Assembly (NCBI RefSeq): GCF_042684665.1
Contig: NZ_JBHULY010000016.1
Location: 62,001 to 126,000, forward strand
DNA from: Jejuia rubra
Lineage (GTDB): Bacteria > Bacteroidota > Bacteroidia > Flavobacteriales > Flavobacteriaceae
Direction of reading: 5' to 3'
DNA: 64,000 nucleotides
Below are positions 50,901-58,866 of this stretch, one piece after another. Numbering within the stretch: position 1 is the stretch's first letter; each line of letters opens with the position of its first letter. A model generated the notes under the pieces. The model was not told the origin of the DNA and did not search any database. It saw nothing but the letters and a program-made list of their open reading frames with translations. The translations under genes were made by a program, and so were the position numbers.

Positions 50901-52126
50901 AAGACCAACAAATGGACTATAAATTGCCTGACGAGGTGGGCAACCTTTATCGCAACAAAGGGCAAAATGACCGCACCTATGGCAAGGGAGGGCAGTTACA
51001 AAAAGCCAATGGCAATACCTATAAATATGACGCTGAAGGCAATTTAATAACAAAAATAAGTCCGAAAGGCAATTGGGAATACCAATGGTATGGCAATGGT
51101 ATGTTGAAGCAGGTTTCCAAACCAGACCACCAGACTATTAGTTTTGAGTATGATGCCCTAGGCAGGCGCACTGCAAAAATAGCCAAGTCCTCTCGGGGGG
51201 CAACAAGTGATAGTATTACCCGATTTATTTGGGATGGTAACGTACCCTTACATGAGTGGCAGTATCAATTACAGGAGCGACCGAAACTGGTAGTAAACGA
51301 AGACGGCTTTGTAGAAAAGGACAAACCGGAGCCCATTGCCGACCTTATTACCTGGGTATTTGACGAAGGCACCTTTAAACCAGCCGCCAAAATAACGAAA
51401 AACGGCACCTACTCCATTATTACGGATTACCTTGGCACACCAGTTGCTATGTACAATACCGAAGGCGAAAAGACTTGGGAAGCCGAGTATGATATTTACG
51501 GCAAAATACGTAAACTTGCAAAAGGCGCTTTGGGGGATTGTCCGTTTAGGTATCAAGGGCAGTATGAGGATGTTGAAACAGGGTTGTATTATAATCGGTT
51601 TCGGTATTATTCTGCCGATTATGGGATTTATATTTCTAAAGACCCTATTGGATTACATGGAAATAATCCGAATTTATACTCCTATACAAAAGATACAAAC
51701 TCTAGAGTTGATTTATTAGGACTAAGTGACTGTACAATAAGCTCAGATTTCGATAATGGGGCGTCCTTTATTGTTACTGGAGAAGTTTATGAGAAATTTA
51801 TAAAAAACTCATCTATAGTTGGTCGACCCGATGGGCAATTCGTCGCTCCTACTAACCAAATTAATAACTTATTAAAAAAAGCCAATGGTGACATATCAAT
51901 CGTAGAAAAAGGCCTTGGAATACCAGATGGTAATTGGCAAAATAAAGGAGGGTTGTATAAAATAGATATTGACAATCCTAAAAACCATAATATGAGATTA
52001 CCTGATTCTAATAACTCAGGAGCAAATGAATTATTTGTGCCTGGAGGAAAAACGTCTGGTGGAATATCTGAAGCTGTAATAGACCCCGTGCCTACTGATC
52101 AGCTTGTAATAACCAAAGTTTTATGA
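47999..52126 (+). CDS. PAAR-Rhs toxin (T6SS effector) with variable C-terminal toxin
   Basis: 1375 residues. A PAAR-like tip (about 1-150, PRGNSGTSGMLGTVKHIPMGGPFV) and short hydrophobic stretch (about 155-180), then an Rhs domain start (GFEPVDLITGRMVYNGEDF) and many YD-repeats (for example YDEADRLILTKYPEGD) build the toxin cage. It ends with the core motif RYYSADYGIYISKDPIGLHG and LLGLSDC (1240-1245), where Rhs proteins self-cleave. The last 130 residues are the toxin: LGIPDGNW, GGLYKIDIDNP, RLPDSNNSGANELFVPGGKT and EAVIDPVP. I have seen this type in polymorphic toxins, but I cannot name its activity. The tip and toxin are more AT-rich than the core, as usual for swapped C-termini. The immunity candidate overlaps its stop by 4 bp. 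Confidence 0.9.
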   Translation: MMLANKHFTPVIGIDIHIVTIPPGVPTPIPHPFIGMVMDPADYIPFVGSTININGTPRGNSGTSGMLGTVKHIPMGGPFVMMPNIGHDSMNFFGSTKVRAEGSYMSPAGYMTMTCNDVGMPLSLAPGKKMKPVPSLYLPSSSTIPVPGGMPVMVGGPYAPDLMGMVMGLVMSYGFGAIMKGVGKGLAKGLKALNHGVLKKFKCTKGLSEKFCKMGFEPVDLITGRMVYNGEDFTLPGIIPITWKRSWYSDSEYEGLMGYGCHNNYDVALHIEEKEDAIIMMLPDGRAAAFPLIITKNETFYHRSEKLTLTFIDRNTYTVKDHNSNLTYTFRKVSETLYKPQYLSNSDGVSIEFRHNMSYQLEQIIDTAGRKINLLLDDNDRVVEINVTHNTKKRTLVKYSYNALGDLIGIADALGQTTKMEYDNHLMVKKTDRNGQAFYWEYDGKTTGARCVKTWGDGGILSGSIQYGKQHNIVTNSLGQETHYYFDENNLCTQETNPLGGTIFHEFTEFMEPYRDIDEEGNITGYSYDDRGNLAEIHQPDGSITSFVYDEADRLILTKYPEGDSTSRIYKDNKLHATMSASGAVTSFEYNKLGLIESLRNDAGHETYLEYDRDFNLSKMTLPNGAISNWQYDEWGRCTRIINSDNHKQSFFYDALDRIHKIQQADKNTINLNYNAYDEVISTVDSKKRHINFEYTPLGSLKMREENGRKVFFEYNTEEHLMAITNEHKESYLFGRDANGAIVHETGFDGLHRKYFRDLAGKVLRVNRPNERFTEYEYDSNGNITRAEHYDGTWETYSYNRNGQLIEAINQDTHVELVRDDAGRVIKEIQDGYKVESTYNSLNNRTQISSSLGAKIDLTHNQLGLVDGVSATAETNGKTNNWSAKFAYNSLGQEIERALPGGITNSFSYDFAGRPISQKIQRRNKDIRHRTYAWNVNDQLHKMVNQLTNSVVSYGYDDFGNLASARYEDQQMDYKLPDEVGNLYRNKGQNDRTYGKGGQLQKANGNTYKYDAEGNLITKISPKGNWEYQWYGNGMLKQVSKPDHQTISFEYDALGRRTAKIAKSSRGATSDSITRFIWDGNVPLHEWQYQLQERPKLVVNEDGFVEKDKPEPIADLITWVFDEGTFKPAAKITKNGTYSIITDYLGTPVAMYNTEGEKTWEAEYDIYGKIRKLAKGALGDCPFRYQGQYEDVETGLYYNRFRYYSADYGIYISKDPIGLHGNNPNLYSYTKDTNSRVDLLGLSDCTISSDFDNGASFIVTGEVYEKFIKNSSIVGRPDGQFVAPTNQINNLLKKANGDISIVEKGLGIPDGNWQNKGGLYKIDIDNPKNHNMRLPDSNNSGANELFVPGGKTSGGISEAVIDPVPTDQLVITKVL

Positions 52127-52578
52127 ATAACTTTAAAAAAAAATTAGTAGAAAAAGCTGTCAAAGAAAACGAATTGGTCAATTTGTTAATTGGCACTAAT
52201 TCGTATGAGATTAGAACTGAATATGTTTACATGCCTACAGACACGGATAGCGTAGGTTTTCTGTTAGCAGATTATATCAGCAAAAACCCCAAATTTGATT
52301 ACTCCTTAATCATCAGGGCTATGTTGGAAATAAGTAAGAACCCTGAATGGTCATGGTTAGTAATTTTTTATGTATCGGCATTTGAGACTAATAACTTAAC
52401 ATTTTTACCATATGAAGAATTATATAAAAATGTACAAAATTGCAAAAAACATCTAAGGAACAATGACGGATGGATATGTTTTAATTTCAAACCAAAATAC
52501 AGCAATTTGTGGGATATTATAAAAAATGAAAACAATAATAGGCTGAAGCCAAAATACAATGTTCCTGAATTGATATAA
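52123..52578 (+). CDS. Immunity protein candidate for Rhs toxin
   Basis: 151 residues, acidic to neutral, soluble, with no signal peptide, which fits a cytosolic toxin target. Its ATG overlaps the rhs stop (ATGA), the usual layout for a toxin-immunity pair. No family recognised; the C-terminal stretch LYKNVQNCKKHLRNNDGWIC is a feature. The sequence is AT-rich like the toxin end. A REP hairpin follows 9 bp after the stop. Confidence 0.75.
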   Translation: MNNFKKKLVEKAVKENELVNLLIGTNSYEIRTEYVYMPTDTDSVGFLLADYISKNPKFDYSLIIRAMLEISKNPEWSWLVIFYVSAFETNNLTFLPYEELYKNVQNCKKHLRNNDGWICFNFKPKYSNLWDIIKNENNNRLKPKYNVPELI

Positions 52579-52586
52579 TACCCCCT

Positions 52587-52614
52587 GCTACCGCTAGTTT
52601 GCAACTAGTGGCGG
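52587..52614 (+). repeat. REP hairpin, distant copy of the RAYT REP family
   Basis: GCTACCGCTAGTTTGCAAC followed by TAGTGGCGG, nearly identical to the REPs at 6539-6567 and 6634-6661, now 46 kb away, just behind the rhs immunity gene. The stem is CCGCTAGTT with AACTAGTGG (one G-T pair). It is the cleanest copy in the window. Confidence 0.75.
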
Positions 52615-52860
52615 TCATGAGTAAGCAACAATAGAGCAATGCATAAAGACCATCTCTTTTAATTATGTACTGTTTAAAAGCAGAGAATCATAATTAAGGC
52701 ATAGGCTACAAGAGACTTGAGAGTAGACTAAAATATTTATTCCCGTATTTATAGTACCTCTTGTTATTTGAGTATTCCCTCGTTTATATTATATCAAAAA
52801 GCACAAATTTTTAAGACAATTCACAATATATTCCATATCTTGATAAGATATTTCAAACCT

Positions 52861-53250
52861 ATGAAAGTCTATCTATTTCTTTTATTTTTCATAATCTTCG
52901 GCCCCATAAACTTGCTTGCCCAAGATGAATCGAATTTAATTGAGACTACAGCTACTATTACAAATATTGAAACCAGTATTAGTGGCAGACGCTCCTCAGC
53001 AATGGCAACAGTTACGTATTCTACCCAAAACGGAGAGCAACTGACAAGCAAAGTGCGTATTTTACATTTACCGCTTCTTGGCACGTTTAAAAATGTGGGC
53101 GACACCCTAAAAGTAAAATATGAGGCCAATAACCCGTATCTTCTAAAAAGTAGCGCAGATTCCTTTTTGGCCAATTATGGATTATATCTCTTAATTGCTT
53201 TGGCCCTACTTTTGGGCATTAAAAGGTTTTGGAAGAAAAGAAGCATATAA
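52861..53250 (+). CDS. DUF3592-type secreted/membrane protein
   Basis: 129 residues from ATG at 52861 (MKVYLFLLFFIIFG); the frame opens earlier at 52768 without cause. Signal or anchor helix (about 1-20, ending LLAQ), then a DUF3592-like beta domain (ETTATITNIETSISG, YSTQNGEQLTSKVRI, VGDTLKVKYEANNP) and a C-terminal transmembrane helix (about 104-121). Role unknown. It lies between the toxin module and the convergent peptidoglycan-binding gene, and may be chromosomal filler. Confidence 0.7.
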   Translation: MKVYLFLLFFIIFGPINLLAQDESNLIETTATITNIETSISGRRSSAMATVTYSTQNGEQLTSKVRILHLPLLGTFKNVGDTLKVKYEANNPYLLKSSADSFLANYGLYLLIALALLLGIKRFWKKRSI

Positions 53251-53259
53251 TAGAATAGA

Positions 53260-54147
53260 CTAACTCATCAGATTAGAAACACCTTGTAAAACTGGCCTAG
53301 AATCCGCCCAACTTCTTGCGGAATAGCCGCTGGGATATTTAACCACCTTACGCCCTCTAAATCGAATTGGCCGTTCTGCATATTGCTTGGCTTTTGATGC
53401 CACAGCCGGAACGCCCAAAAAATTAGACAAATCTTGTAAAAACTGCTCTCCCCTTTGCCCACGACCTACTTGGCATCCGTGCAATTCTATAACACCGTAA
53501 GGGCTAAACATATTTCTCAATGGTGCCAAGGCGCTCCTTACATCCGGCAAAAGCAATGCGGAACTGGACAAACTAGACCTACTAATTACATCACTTACAG
53601 AATCCAATTGGGCCTGGGATGCATTTTGTCTTGCCATGCCACAGGCTTGCCAATCATTATTAAACTCCTGATTTATCATACCATAATACACATGGCAACC
53701 AGTACCATAAGAAACGGCAATAGACCCACTATTACCATGGGCTTGCAACCTGAGAATATATAGATTTTGATTTGAAATGCCGGCACGGCTTAGTTCCGAC
53801 ACGATTCTGTAAACACCACCACTTGTATTTTGCAAAGTAATCGGCACTTGCCCAAGTTCAGACAAGCGATCCCTTGCTATGGATAGAATGGCTTCATCCG
53901 ACATATCGACAATATCACGAATCTGATACTGTTGCCTAAACCGAGAGTTCAAACAGCTCCAAGTTTGTTCATCCAAAATTCCGGTGCCAACAATATTGTT
54001 GAATTCCTGAAAAGCCTTAACCCGATTACGGGTGTTATTCCCAAATATGCCATCAACATCAAGTATGGCTCCGTCAGAAGTAGCATTCAGCATGGCCTGA
54101 ATCAATGCCACAGACGGCAATGTATCTCCATTTCTTAAATTAATCAT
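53260..54147 (-). CDS. Peptidoglycan-binding protein with caspase-like His/Cys pair (T6SS-linked)
   Basis: 295 residues from ATG at 54147 (MINLRNGDTLPS); the frame could extend to a TTG at 54165. Residues 5-70 are a peptidoglycan-binding fold (VDGIFGNNTRNRVKAFQEF, LDEQTWSCL). The second domain resembles the DUF4347/clostripain-caspase fold: a strand ending LQAHGNSGSIAVSYGTG (His137) and a later strand ending IELHGCQVGRG (Cys225), then FLGVPAVASKA. The His/Cys positions are what caspase-like peptidases need. No signal peptide is seen, so it would have to be exported by the T6SS or stay inside. It lies directly downstream of tssC in the clpV-tssB-tssC block. Effector is the most tempting reading; a system peptidase is an alternative. 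Confidence 0.75.
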   Translation of the reverse strand: MINLRNGDTLPSVALIQAMLNATSDGAILDVDGIFGNNTRNRVKAFQEFNNIVGTGILDEQTWSCLNSRFRQQYQIRDIVDMSDEAILSIARDRLSELGQVPITLQNTSGGVYRIVSELSRAGISNQNLYILRLQAHGNSGSIAVSYGTGCHVYYGMINQEFNNDWQACGMARQNASQAQLDSVSDVISRSSLSSSALLLPDVRSALAPLRNMFSPYGVIELHGCQVGRGQRGEQFLQDLSNFLGVPAVASKAKQYAERPIRFRGRKVVKYPSGYSARSWADSRPVLQGVSNLMS

Positions 54148-54218
54148 TGCACCTAATAATAACAACCCATAAAGACCTGCGGAACTTAACTATGCGAAAA
54201 GCCTACGAACAGTTAAAA

Positions 54219-55574
54219 CTACTGCTGCTCATAATCCGCATCCCATTCCGTACCGTCATCTCCTTTTTGTCCATCCATTTTGATCATAAAGTTTTTGGCA
54301 GGAAAGTAAGGCTTCATGTGAATATCAAGGAACACGCGATCTTTTTGTTTTGGATCCTGTTCAAATCTTTTAATGGCAAAATCTTCAATTAGTTTATCTG
54401 GCCCGGTAATACTGTCCAGAAATTTGACAATCTGACCCATCAATTCTTTTCTGGTTTTAGCATTAAAGTTCTCAAACGCACGCCGGTTTAAGAAATCCAT
54501 AAGCACCTTGGTCACATAATCAAATACCCTTACTACGGAATAGGTTTGCAGTCCTAAATTGTCTCCGTTAAAAAGTGTTTTTGCCGAAAATGCCATGACC
54601 TTTCCGTATTCGTTCACCATAGGCACCAAGCCCATTTTTTCCAAATGCGCAATTTCACTTTTCTTAAGGTCAAATTTTACGCCATCAATCTCATTAATAC
54701 CACCAAACTTTTTACCAGCAGTAACCTGAGACATCAAAGTTTGGTATATTTTCCCGGCCAAGGCACTGGAAGGTGGTACAAATACATCATCTTCTTCCCC
54801 TACTTCATCAATTTTACTTCTTCCCACAAGCCAATTACAGGCCATAATCACATTGGATTTGTACTTATCGCCACTAGTTAAATTGGCCGCCTCAAACATT
54901 TCCATAACGTCATCTGGCTCGTCCAAATGTTCGAAATCAGTAACTAACATAGCCTTATTTTCGTGTGCTATTTTAGCCCATTTTTCTACAACCTTATTGG
55001 AACCTAAGTATCCAGGAAGCACTAGCAAACCATAATTTTCCCTTAAATCCAATCTGTCATAAGTGGCTTTAAGTTCTTCAGAAACGGCATCGATAAATCG
55101 CGTATTGTCCAAATCCTTTAACTGCTCCAGTTCGGCATTCATAATAGAAATATTCTTCAACTTATCCGACTCACTATTTTTGTAAAACAGTGCCATGGAT
55201 CGGTACGACCGCTCTAAATCACTGGTTTCATCTAAAGCCTTTTTCAGGTTTTTCTTCAATAACTCGGCGGCTTCTTCAGATTTTTTCTCCGAGGCATCGA
55301 CCATTTCTGGAATATTATCCGAACTGGATAAAACGGAAGACCATATTTCCAATACTTTCTTTAAAGTATCTCTTTCCCCCTTTTTTGCTTGTTCTGTTAA
55401 GAAAATCCGCTTTCTGGCCTTGCGATCGGGGTTCATATTTTGTACACCCTCCAAACAGGATTCCAATAAATCAAAACCTCCGAATTTAGCTAGTTTTTCG
55501 CTATTCTCTTTAAGATACTGAGCAGGGTTTTCAACTGGCGAAAATTGCTCTTGTTTTTGCGGTGATGCTGACAT
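54219..55574 (-). CDS. tssC: T6SS sheath large subunit TssC
   Basis: 451 residues, normal for TssC. The N-terminus LIESCLEGVQ-type motif (LLESCLEGVQNMNPDRKARK), central LLVLPGYLGSNKVVEKWAKIAHE and the C-terminal IKRFEQDPKQKDRVFLDIHM match the contractile sheath family. With TssB it forms the sheath around the Hcp tube. It starts 2 bp after tssB, so the pair is cotranscribed. Confidence 0.92.
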   Translation of the reverse strand: MSASPQKQEQFSPVENPAQYLKENSEKLAKFGGFDLLESCLEGVQNMNPDRKARKRIFLTEQAKKGERDTLKKVLEIWSSVLSSSDNIPEMVDASEKKSEEAAELLKKNLKKALDETSDLERSYRSMALFYKNSESDKLKNISIMNAELEQLKDLDNTRFIDAVSEELKATYDRLDLRENYGLLVLPGYLGSNKVVEKWAKIAHENKAMLVTDFEHLDEPDDVMEMFEAANLTSGDKYKSNVIMACNWLVGRSKIDEVGEEDDVFVPPSSALAGKIYQTLMSQVTAGKKFGGINEIDGVKFDLKKSEIAHLEKMGLVPMVNEYGKVMAFSAKTLFNGDNLGLQTYSVVRVFDYVTKVLMDFLNRRAFENFNAKTRKELMGQIVKFLDSITGPDKLIEDFAIKRFEQDPKQKDRVFLDIHMKPYFPAKNFMIKMDGQKGDDGTEWDADYEQQ

Positions 55575-55576
55575 AC

Positions 55577-56023
55577 TTATTTGTTTTCTTCTAGTTCGGT
55601 TAATAAAGCTCTAATTGCTTCCAATAAAGATTCTTTGGCCTCGGGACTCTCTAAGGCCGTTTTTAAAATTTTATTGGTTTTTAGCTGTTTTACTATTTTT
55701 AGATATTGATCTTTTTCGGTATTCAGTCCTTGCAGAAAAGCGCTTTGTTGAGTAATACCTTTACCTCCGTAATCACCCAAGTTACTGAAGCTTAGATTCT
55801 CCTTTCGCCCTACCCCTTCGGCATCTTCAAACTCCACTTCTACTTCGGGCTTGTAATGCTCAAAAACTTCTTCAATAGTTTTTAACCCAGTGACTACCTC
55901 CGGCTTTATGGGCTGGTCCTGAGTTAGCTTTTCCACAAATAACGTTCTATTTTGAGGTATTTCCTGTATCGCTTCGTTAGCATCGGTTTTTACTTCTGTA
56001 CCTCCTAATCCGTAAGTATCCAT
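55577..56023 (-). CDS. tssB: T6SS sheath small subunit TssB
   Basis: 148 residues, normal TssB length. The central segment KENLSFSNLGDYGGKGITQQ (about 83-102) and the helical tail (KTALESPEAKESLLEAIRAL) fit the family; the position directly before tssC confirms it. Sheath assembly partner of TssC. Confidence 0.9.
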   Translation of the reverse strand: MDTYGLGGTEVKTDANEAIQEIPQNRTLFVEKLTQDQPIKPEVVTGLKTIEEVFEHYKPEVEVEFEDAEGVGRKENLSFSNLGDYGGKGITQQSAFLQGLNTEKDQYLKIVKQLKTNKILKTALESPEAKESLLEAIRALLTELEENK

Positions 56024-56116
56024 AATTTTTGTTTTTTAATTCTTTGAACATGAATCTTTCAAATCGAAAACATCCAGTTTAATTAATAAATATAAGCAAA
56101 TTTTATTTACAAGCAA

Positions 56117-58579
56117 TTATTCGTACTGCCACTGTAATTCTTTTTGGGCATCAATATCCAAATTGACTTTTGCTCCTTTTGTGAGCTCTCCCGATATAAT
56201 CATGCGCGATAATGGCGACCTCAAGTCATTTCGAATTACCCCACGAAGTGGTCTTGCCCCGTATTTTGGGGTAAATCCTTTTTCCGCAAGATAAACCATT
56301 GCCTCTTCTGATATATTCAAAGTGATATCCTGTTTTTGCAATGCTTTATACAAACCTTTAAGTTGTATTTTGAATATTTTTACGATGTTTTCCTTTGTAA
56401 TCGGAGCAAATGGAATGATTTCGGTTAGTCTTCCCAAAAATTCTGGTCGGAAATAATTACCCATTATCTCCAATAAATCATTCGACTTTGGAATGATACC
56501 TTTATCGAAAGACTCCACAATATGGGCACTTCCAATATTTGAGGTAAACAGAATAACAGCATTTGAAAAATCGCCTTCTTTGCCCAAACGATCATGCAAT
56601 TTTCCTTCATCCAAAATTTGAAGAAAAATATCGAACACCGAAGGATGCGCTTTCTCTATTTCATCAAATAATACGATTGAATAAGGCTTTTGGCGAATTT
56701 TATTTACTAAAACGCCACCTTCTTCGTAACCGACATATCCCGGGGGTGCACCATATAATAAAGCCGCAGAATGTTCTTCTTTAAACTCAGACATATCAAA
56801 ACGAAGAATTGCGTTTTCGTCCTGAAATAAAAACTCTGCCAAGGATTTTGCCAACTCCGTTTTACCAGTCCCTGTTGGCCCAGAAAAGAAAAAGGACCCA
56901 ATTGGGAGTCCCGGTTTGCTCAAACCAGATCTTGACTCTAAAACGGCAGCCGTAATTACACCAATGGCATGGTCTTGGCCTATCACGCGCTGTTGTAGCA
57001 CAGATTCCATATTCAGCAGGCGTTCCTTTTCGTCAGCTTGCAGTTTACCTGTTGGAATTCCTGTTTTATTCGCTATGGTTGAAGCTACATCATTTTTATT
57101 GATGCCCGTTTTTTCTTTTGAAGCAATTTCCAATAATTGGGACAAAATAGTATCCAAAGCCTTAAAACCTTCTTCGGGGCTTGTTACTTTTTCAAAGTGA
57201 TTGTCATCCCCCAATTCGTCAAATAACAAATAACTCAACCTGTTCTTCATTAGGGAATATTCCCAAACCTGTTCTTTTAAAAGTTCCTCTTCCGAAAACT
57301 CTTTGTCTTCTTTCAAAAGTGCTAAGTTTTCTTTTATAGTATTAATTTCGTTCTCGGAAGTTTCGGCCATGTATTTGGCTGCGGACATGGTTCTATCTAT
57401 CAAATCAATTGCAGAATCAGGCAAACTGCGCTCCTTATTATAACGCTTTGCCAAACGAATAGCTTCCTGAATGGTATCGGAATCAATAGTCAAATTGTGA
57501 TGGTCGGTATAATACGAAACTGTATCCTTTATCATACGGTAAGCCTCGTCCTCGTTGGGCTCCATTAACCTTACGATTTCAAACTGCCTCGAAAGTCCCT
57601 TATCGGATTCTATGTGTTTTCTGAATGTGTCATTGGTAGCAGTGCCTATCACAGTAAGTTCTCCTTTTGATAATTCCGACTTCAGTAAATTGGCCAATCC
57701 TTGATTTCCCTGGTTCTTGTCTGTAAGGTTATTTATTTCATCAATTAATAAAATGGCCTTGGGGAATTGTTGAATTTCCGCAATTACTTTTTTGAGACGG
57801 TCTTCAATTTCGCCCTTGTAGCCAGCACCAGAAACCAAATTAATAAAATCCAACTCGTAAATCCGTGCACTTTTTAAATGCTCGGGTACGTTTCCATTGA
57901 CCGATGCATAAGCCAATCCATTAAACAAAACGGTTTTACCAACTCCAGGGTCTCCAAGAACAAGTACATTAGGTTTTGACCGTCTTCCCAAAATCTCTCC
58001 AATCATTTTTATTTCAGACTCACGACCGGAAATGGTAGTCAGAATATTATTTGTTGCCCCTGATGTTTTATCGATGCAATACTGCGATAGGGTTGTTGTT
58101 CCTACAGCCTTTGGCTTTGAAACTGTAGGCACCTTTGCCGTTCCATTTTCCGAAACCCCCAAATTATCAATTAATTCCTGTGGTGTTAGCGGGAACGATT
58201 TAAGTTTTTCAAAACTAAAACCAACTCCAGGTGTAGACAGGGCGATAAGCACACAAAATTCATTAATTTCCTCTATACCTAATTTCAATTTGATATTGTC
58301 TGCTTCATAAAAAACAGCTTCAATAGAATCATCAGCTTCGGGAGCTTCAGGTATCCGAGTGGTTTTTGGGAAAGATTCCAACCTAACTTCTGCCCATTCT
58401 TCGACATAATAGCCATCTTGACCAATACTTTCTAAATATTGCAAAAGCCCTATATTCTTGTGCATCAATGCCTTTAGAAGATGAGCGGCGGAATAATTTT
58501 GATTAGAGTACTCTTTGGCAATGGATTGTGCTATATGAATAGCCTCTTTAAGTGTTTCAGAAAAATTGTAGTTAGCCAT
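56117..58579 (-). CDS. clpV: T6SS AAA+ disaggregase ClpV/TssH
   Basis: 820 residues. N-terminal ClpV/ClpB N domain (about 1-140), first AAA+ with GDPGVGKT (209-216) and LLIDEINNL, a short middle domain (about 400-450), and second AAA+ with SGPTGTGKTELAKSLAEF and FDEIEKAHPSVFDIFLQILD. It recycles contracted TssB/TssC sheath. The middle domain is shorter than in ClpB, which fits ClpV. It is the first gene of the clpV-tssB-tssC-peptidase-like block on the minus strand, 93 bp before tssB. Confidence 0.92.
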   Translation of the reverse strand: MANYNFSETLKEAIHIAQSIAKEYSNQNYSAAHLLKALMHKNIGLLQYLESIGQDGYYVEEWAEVRLESFPKTTRIPEAPEADDSIEAVFYEADNIKLKLGIEEINEFCVLIALSTPGVGFSFEKLKSFPLTPQELIDNLGVSENGTAKVPTVSKPKAVGTTTLSQYCIDKTSGATNNILTTISGRESEIKMIGEILGRRSKPNVLVLGDPGVGKTVLFNGLAYASVNGNVPEHLKSARIYELDFINLVSGAGYKGEIEDRLKKVIAEIQQFPKAILLIDEINNLTDKNQGNQGLANLLKSELSKGELTVIGTATNDTFRKHIESDKGLSRQFEIVRLMEPNEDEAYRMIKDTVSYYTDHHNLTIDSDTIQEAIRLAKRYNKERSLPDSAIDLIDRTMSAAKYMAETSENEINTIKENLALLKEDKEFSEEELLKEQVWEYSLMKNRLSYLLFDELGDDNHFEKVTSPEEGFKALDTILSQLLEIASKEKTGINKNDVASTIANKTGIPTGKLQADEKERLLNMESVLQQRVIGQDHAIGVITAAVLESRSGLSKPGLPIGSFFFSGPTGTGKTELAKSLAEFLFQDENAILRFDMSEFKEEHSAALLYGAPPGYVGYEEGGVLVNKIRQKPYSIVLFDEIEKAHPSVFDIFLQILDEGKLHDRLGKEGDFSNAVILFTSNIGSAHIVESFDKGIIPKSNDLLEIMGNYFRPEFLGRLTEIIPFAPITKENIVKIFKIQLKGLYKALQKQDITLNISEEAMVYLAEKGFTPKYGARPLRGVIRNDLRSPLSRMIISGELTKGAKVNLDIDAQKELQWQYE

Positions 58580-58815
58580 TTAAAAGGTATTTATAAATTA
58601 ATCGTTTACACAATCAAGCATGAAAATTAACTTCTGTAAACACGTTTGTAGGTAAGCATAACTAAATGTATAAAAAAAATATTAAAATTCAATTAGGGCA
58701 ATACAAAAAAAACACATTTGAGCTCTTGCAAACTAATTCGAAACAGGCCTTAAAAACATTAAACAAAAATAATTCAATTGAAAATGTAGTTAATCCGAAA
58801 AATATTATACAAAAA

Positions 58816-58840
58816 ATCCCCGATGAAAGTCATCGGGGAT
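58816..58840. terminator. Intrinsic terminator after the porin gene
   Basis: ATCCCCGATGA (58816-58826) pairs perfectly with TCATCGGGGAT (58830-58840), loop AAG, flanked by A and T runs on both sides, so it can work in either direction. It follows the leftward porin gene (stop 58867) and makes a 63-codon plus-strand frame (58666-58857) across it look spurious. Confidence 0.85.
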
Positions 58841-58866
58841 TTTTTATAAGTTTATAATTTTCTATT

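Noticed and set aside
48600..51700. CRISPR-like or tandem DNA repeat in the Rhs gene
   Set aside because: The repeats are diverged YD peptide repeats of the Rhs cage, not DNA repeats with spacers. No CRISPR array or cas gene is seen anywhere in the window.
58666..58857. 63-residue open frame on the plus strand
   Set aside because: Its last codons run through the perfect terminator hairpin, and the protein is Asn/Lys-rich with no structure. Chance frame in AT-rich DNA.
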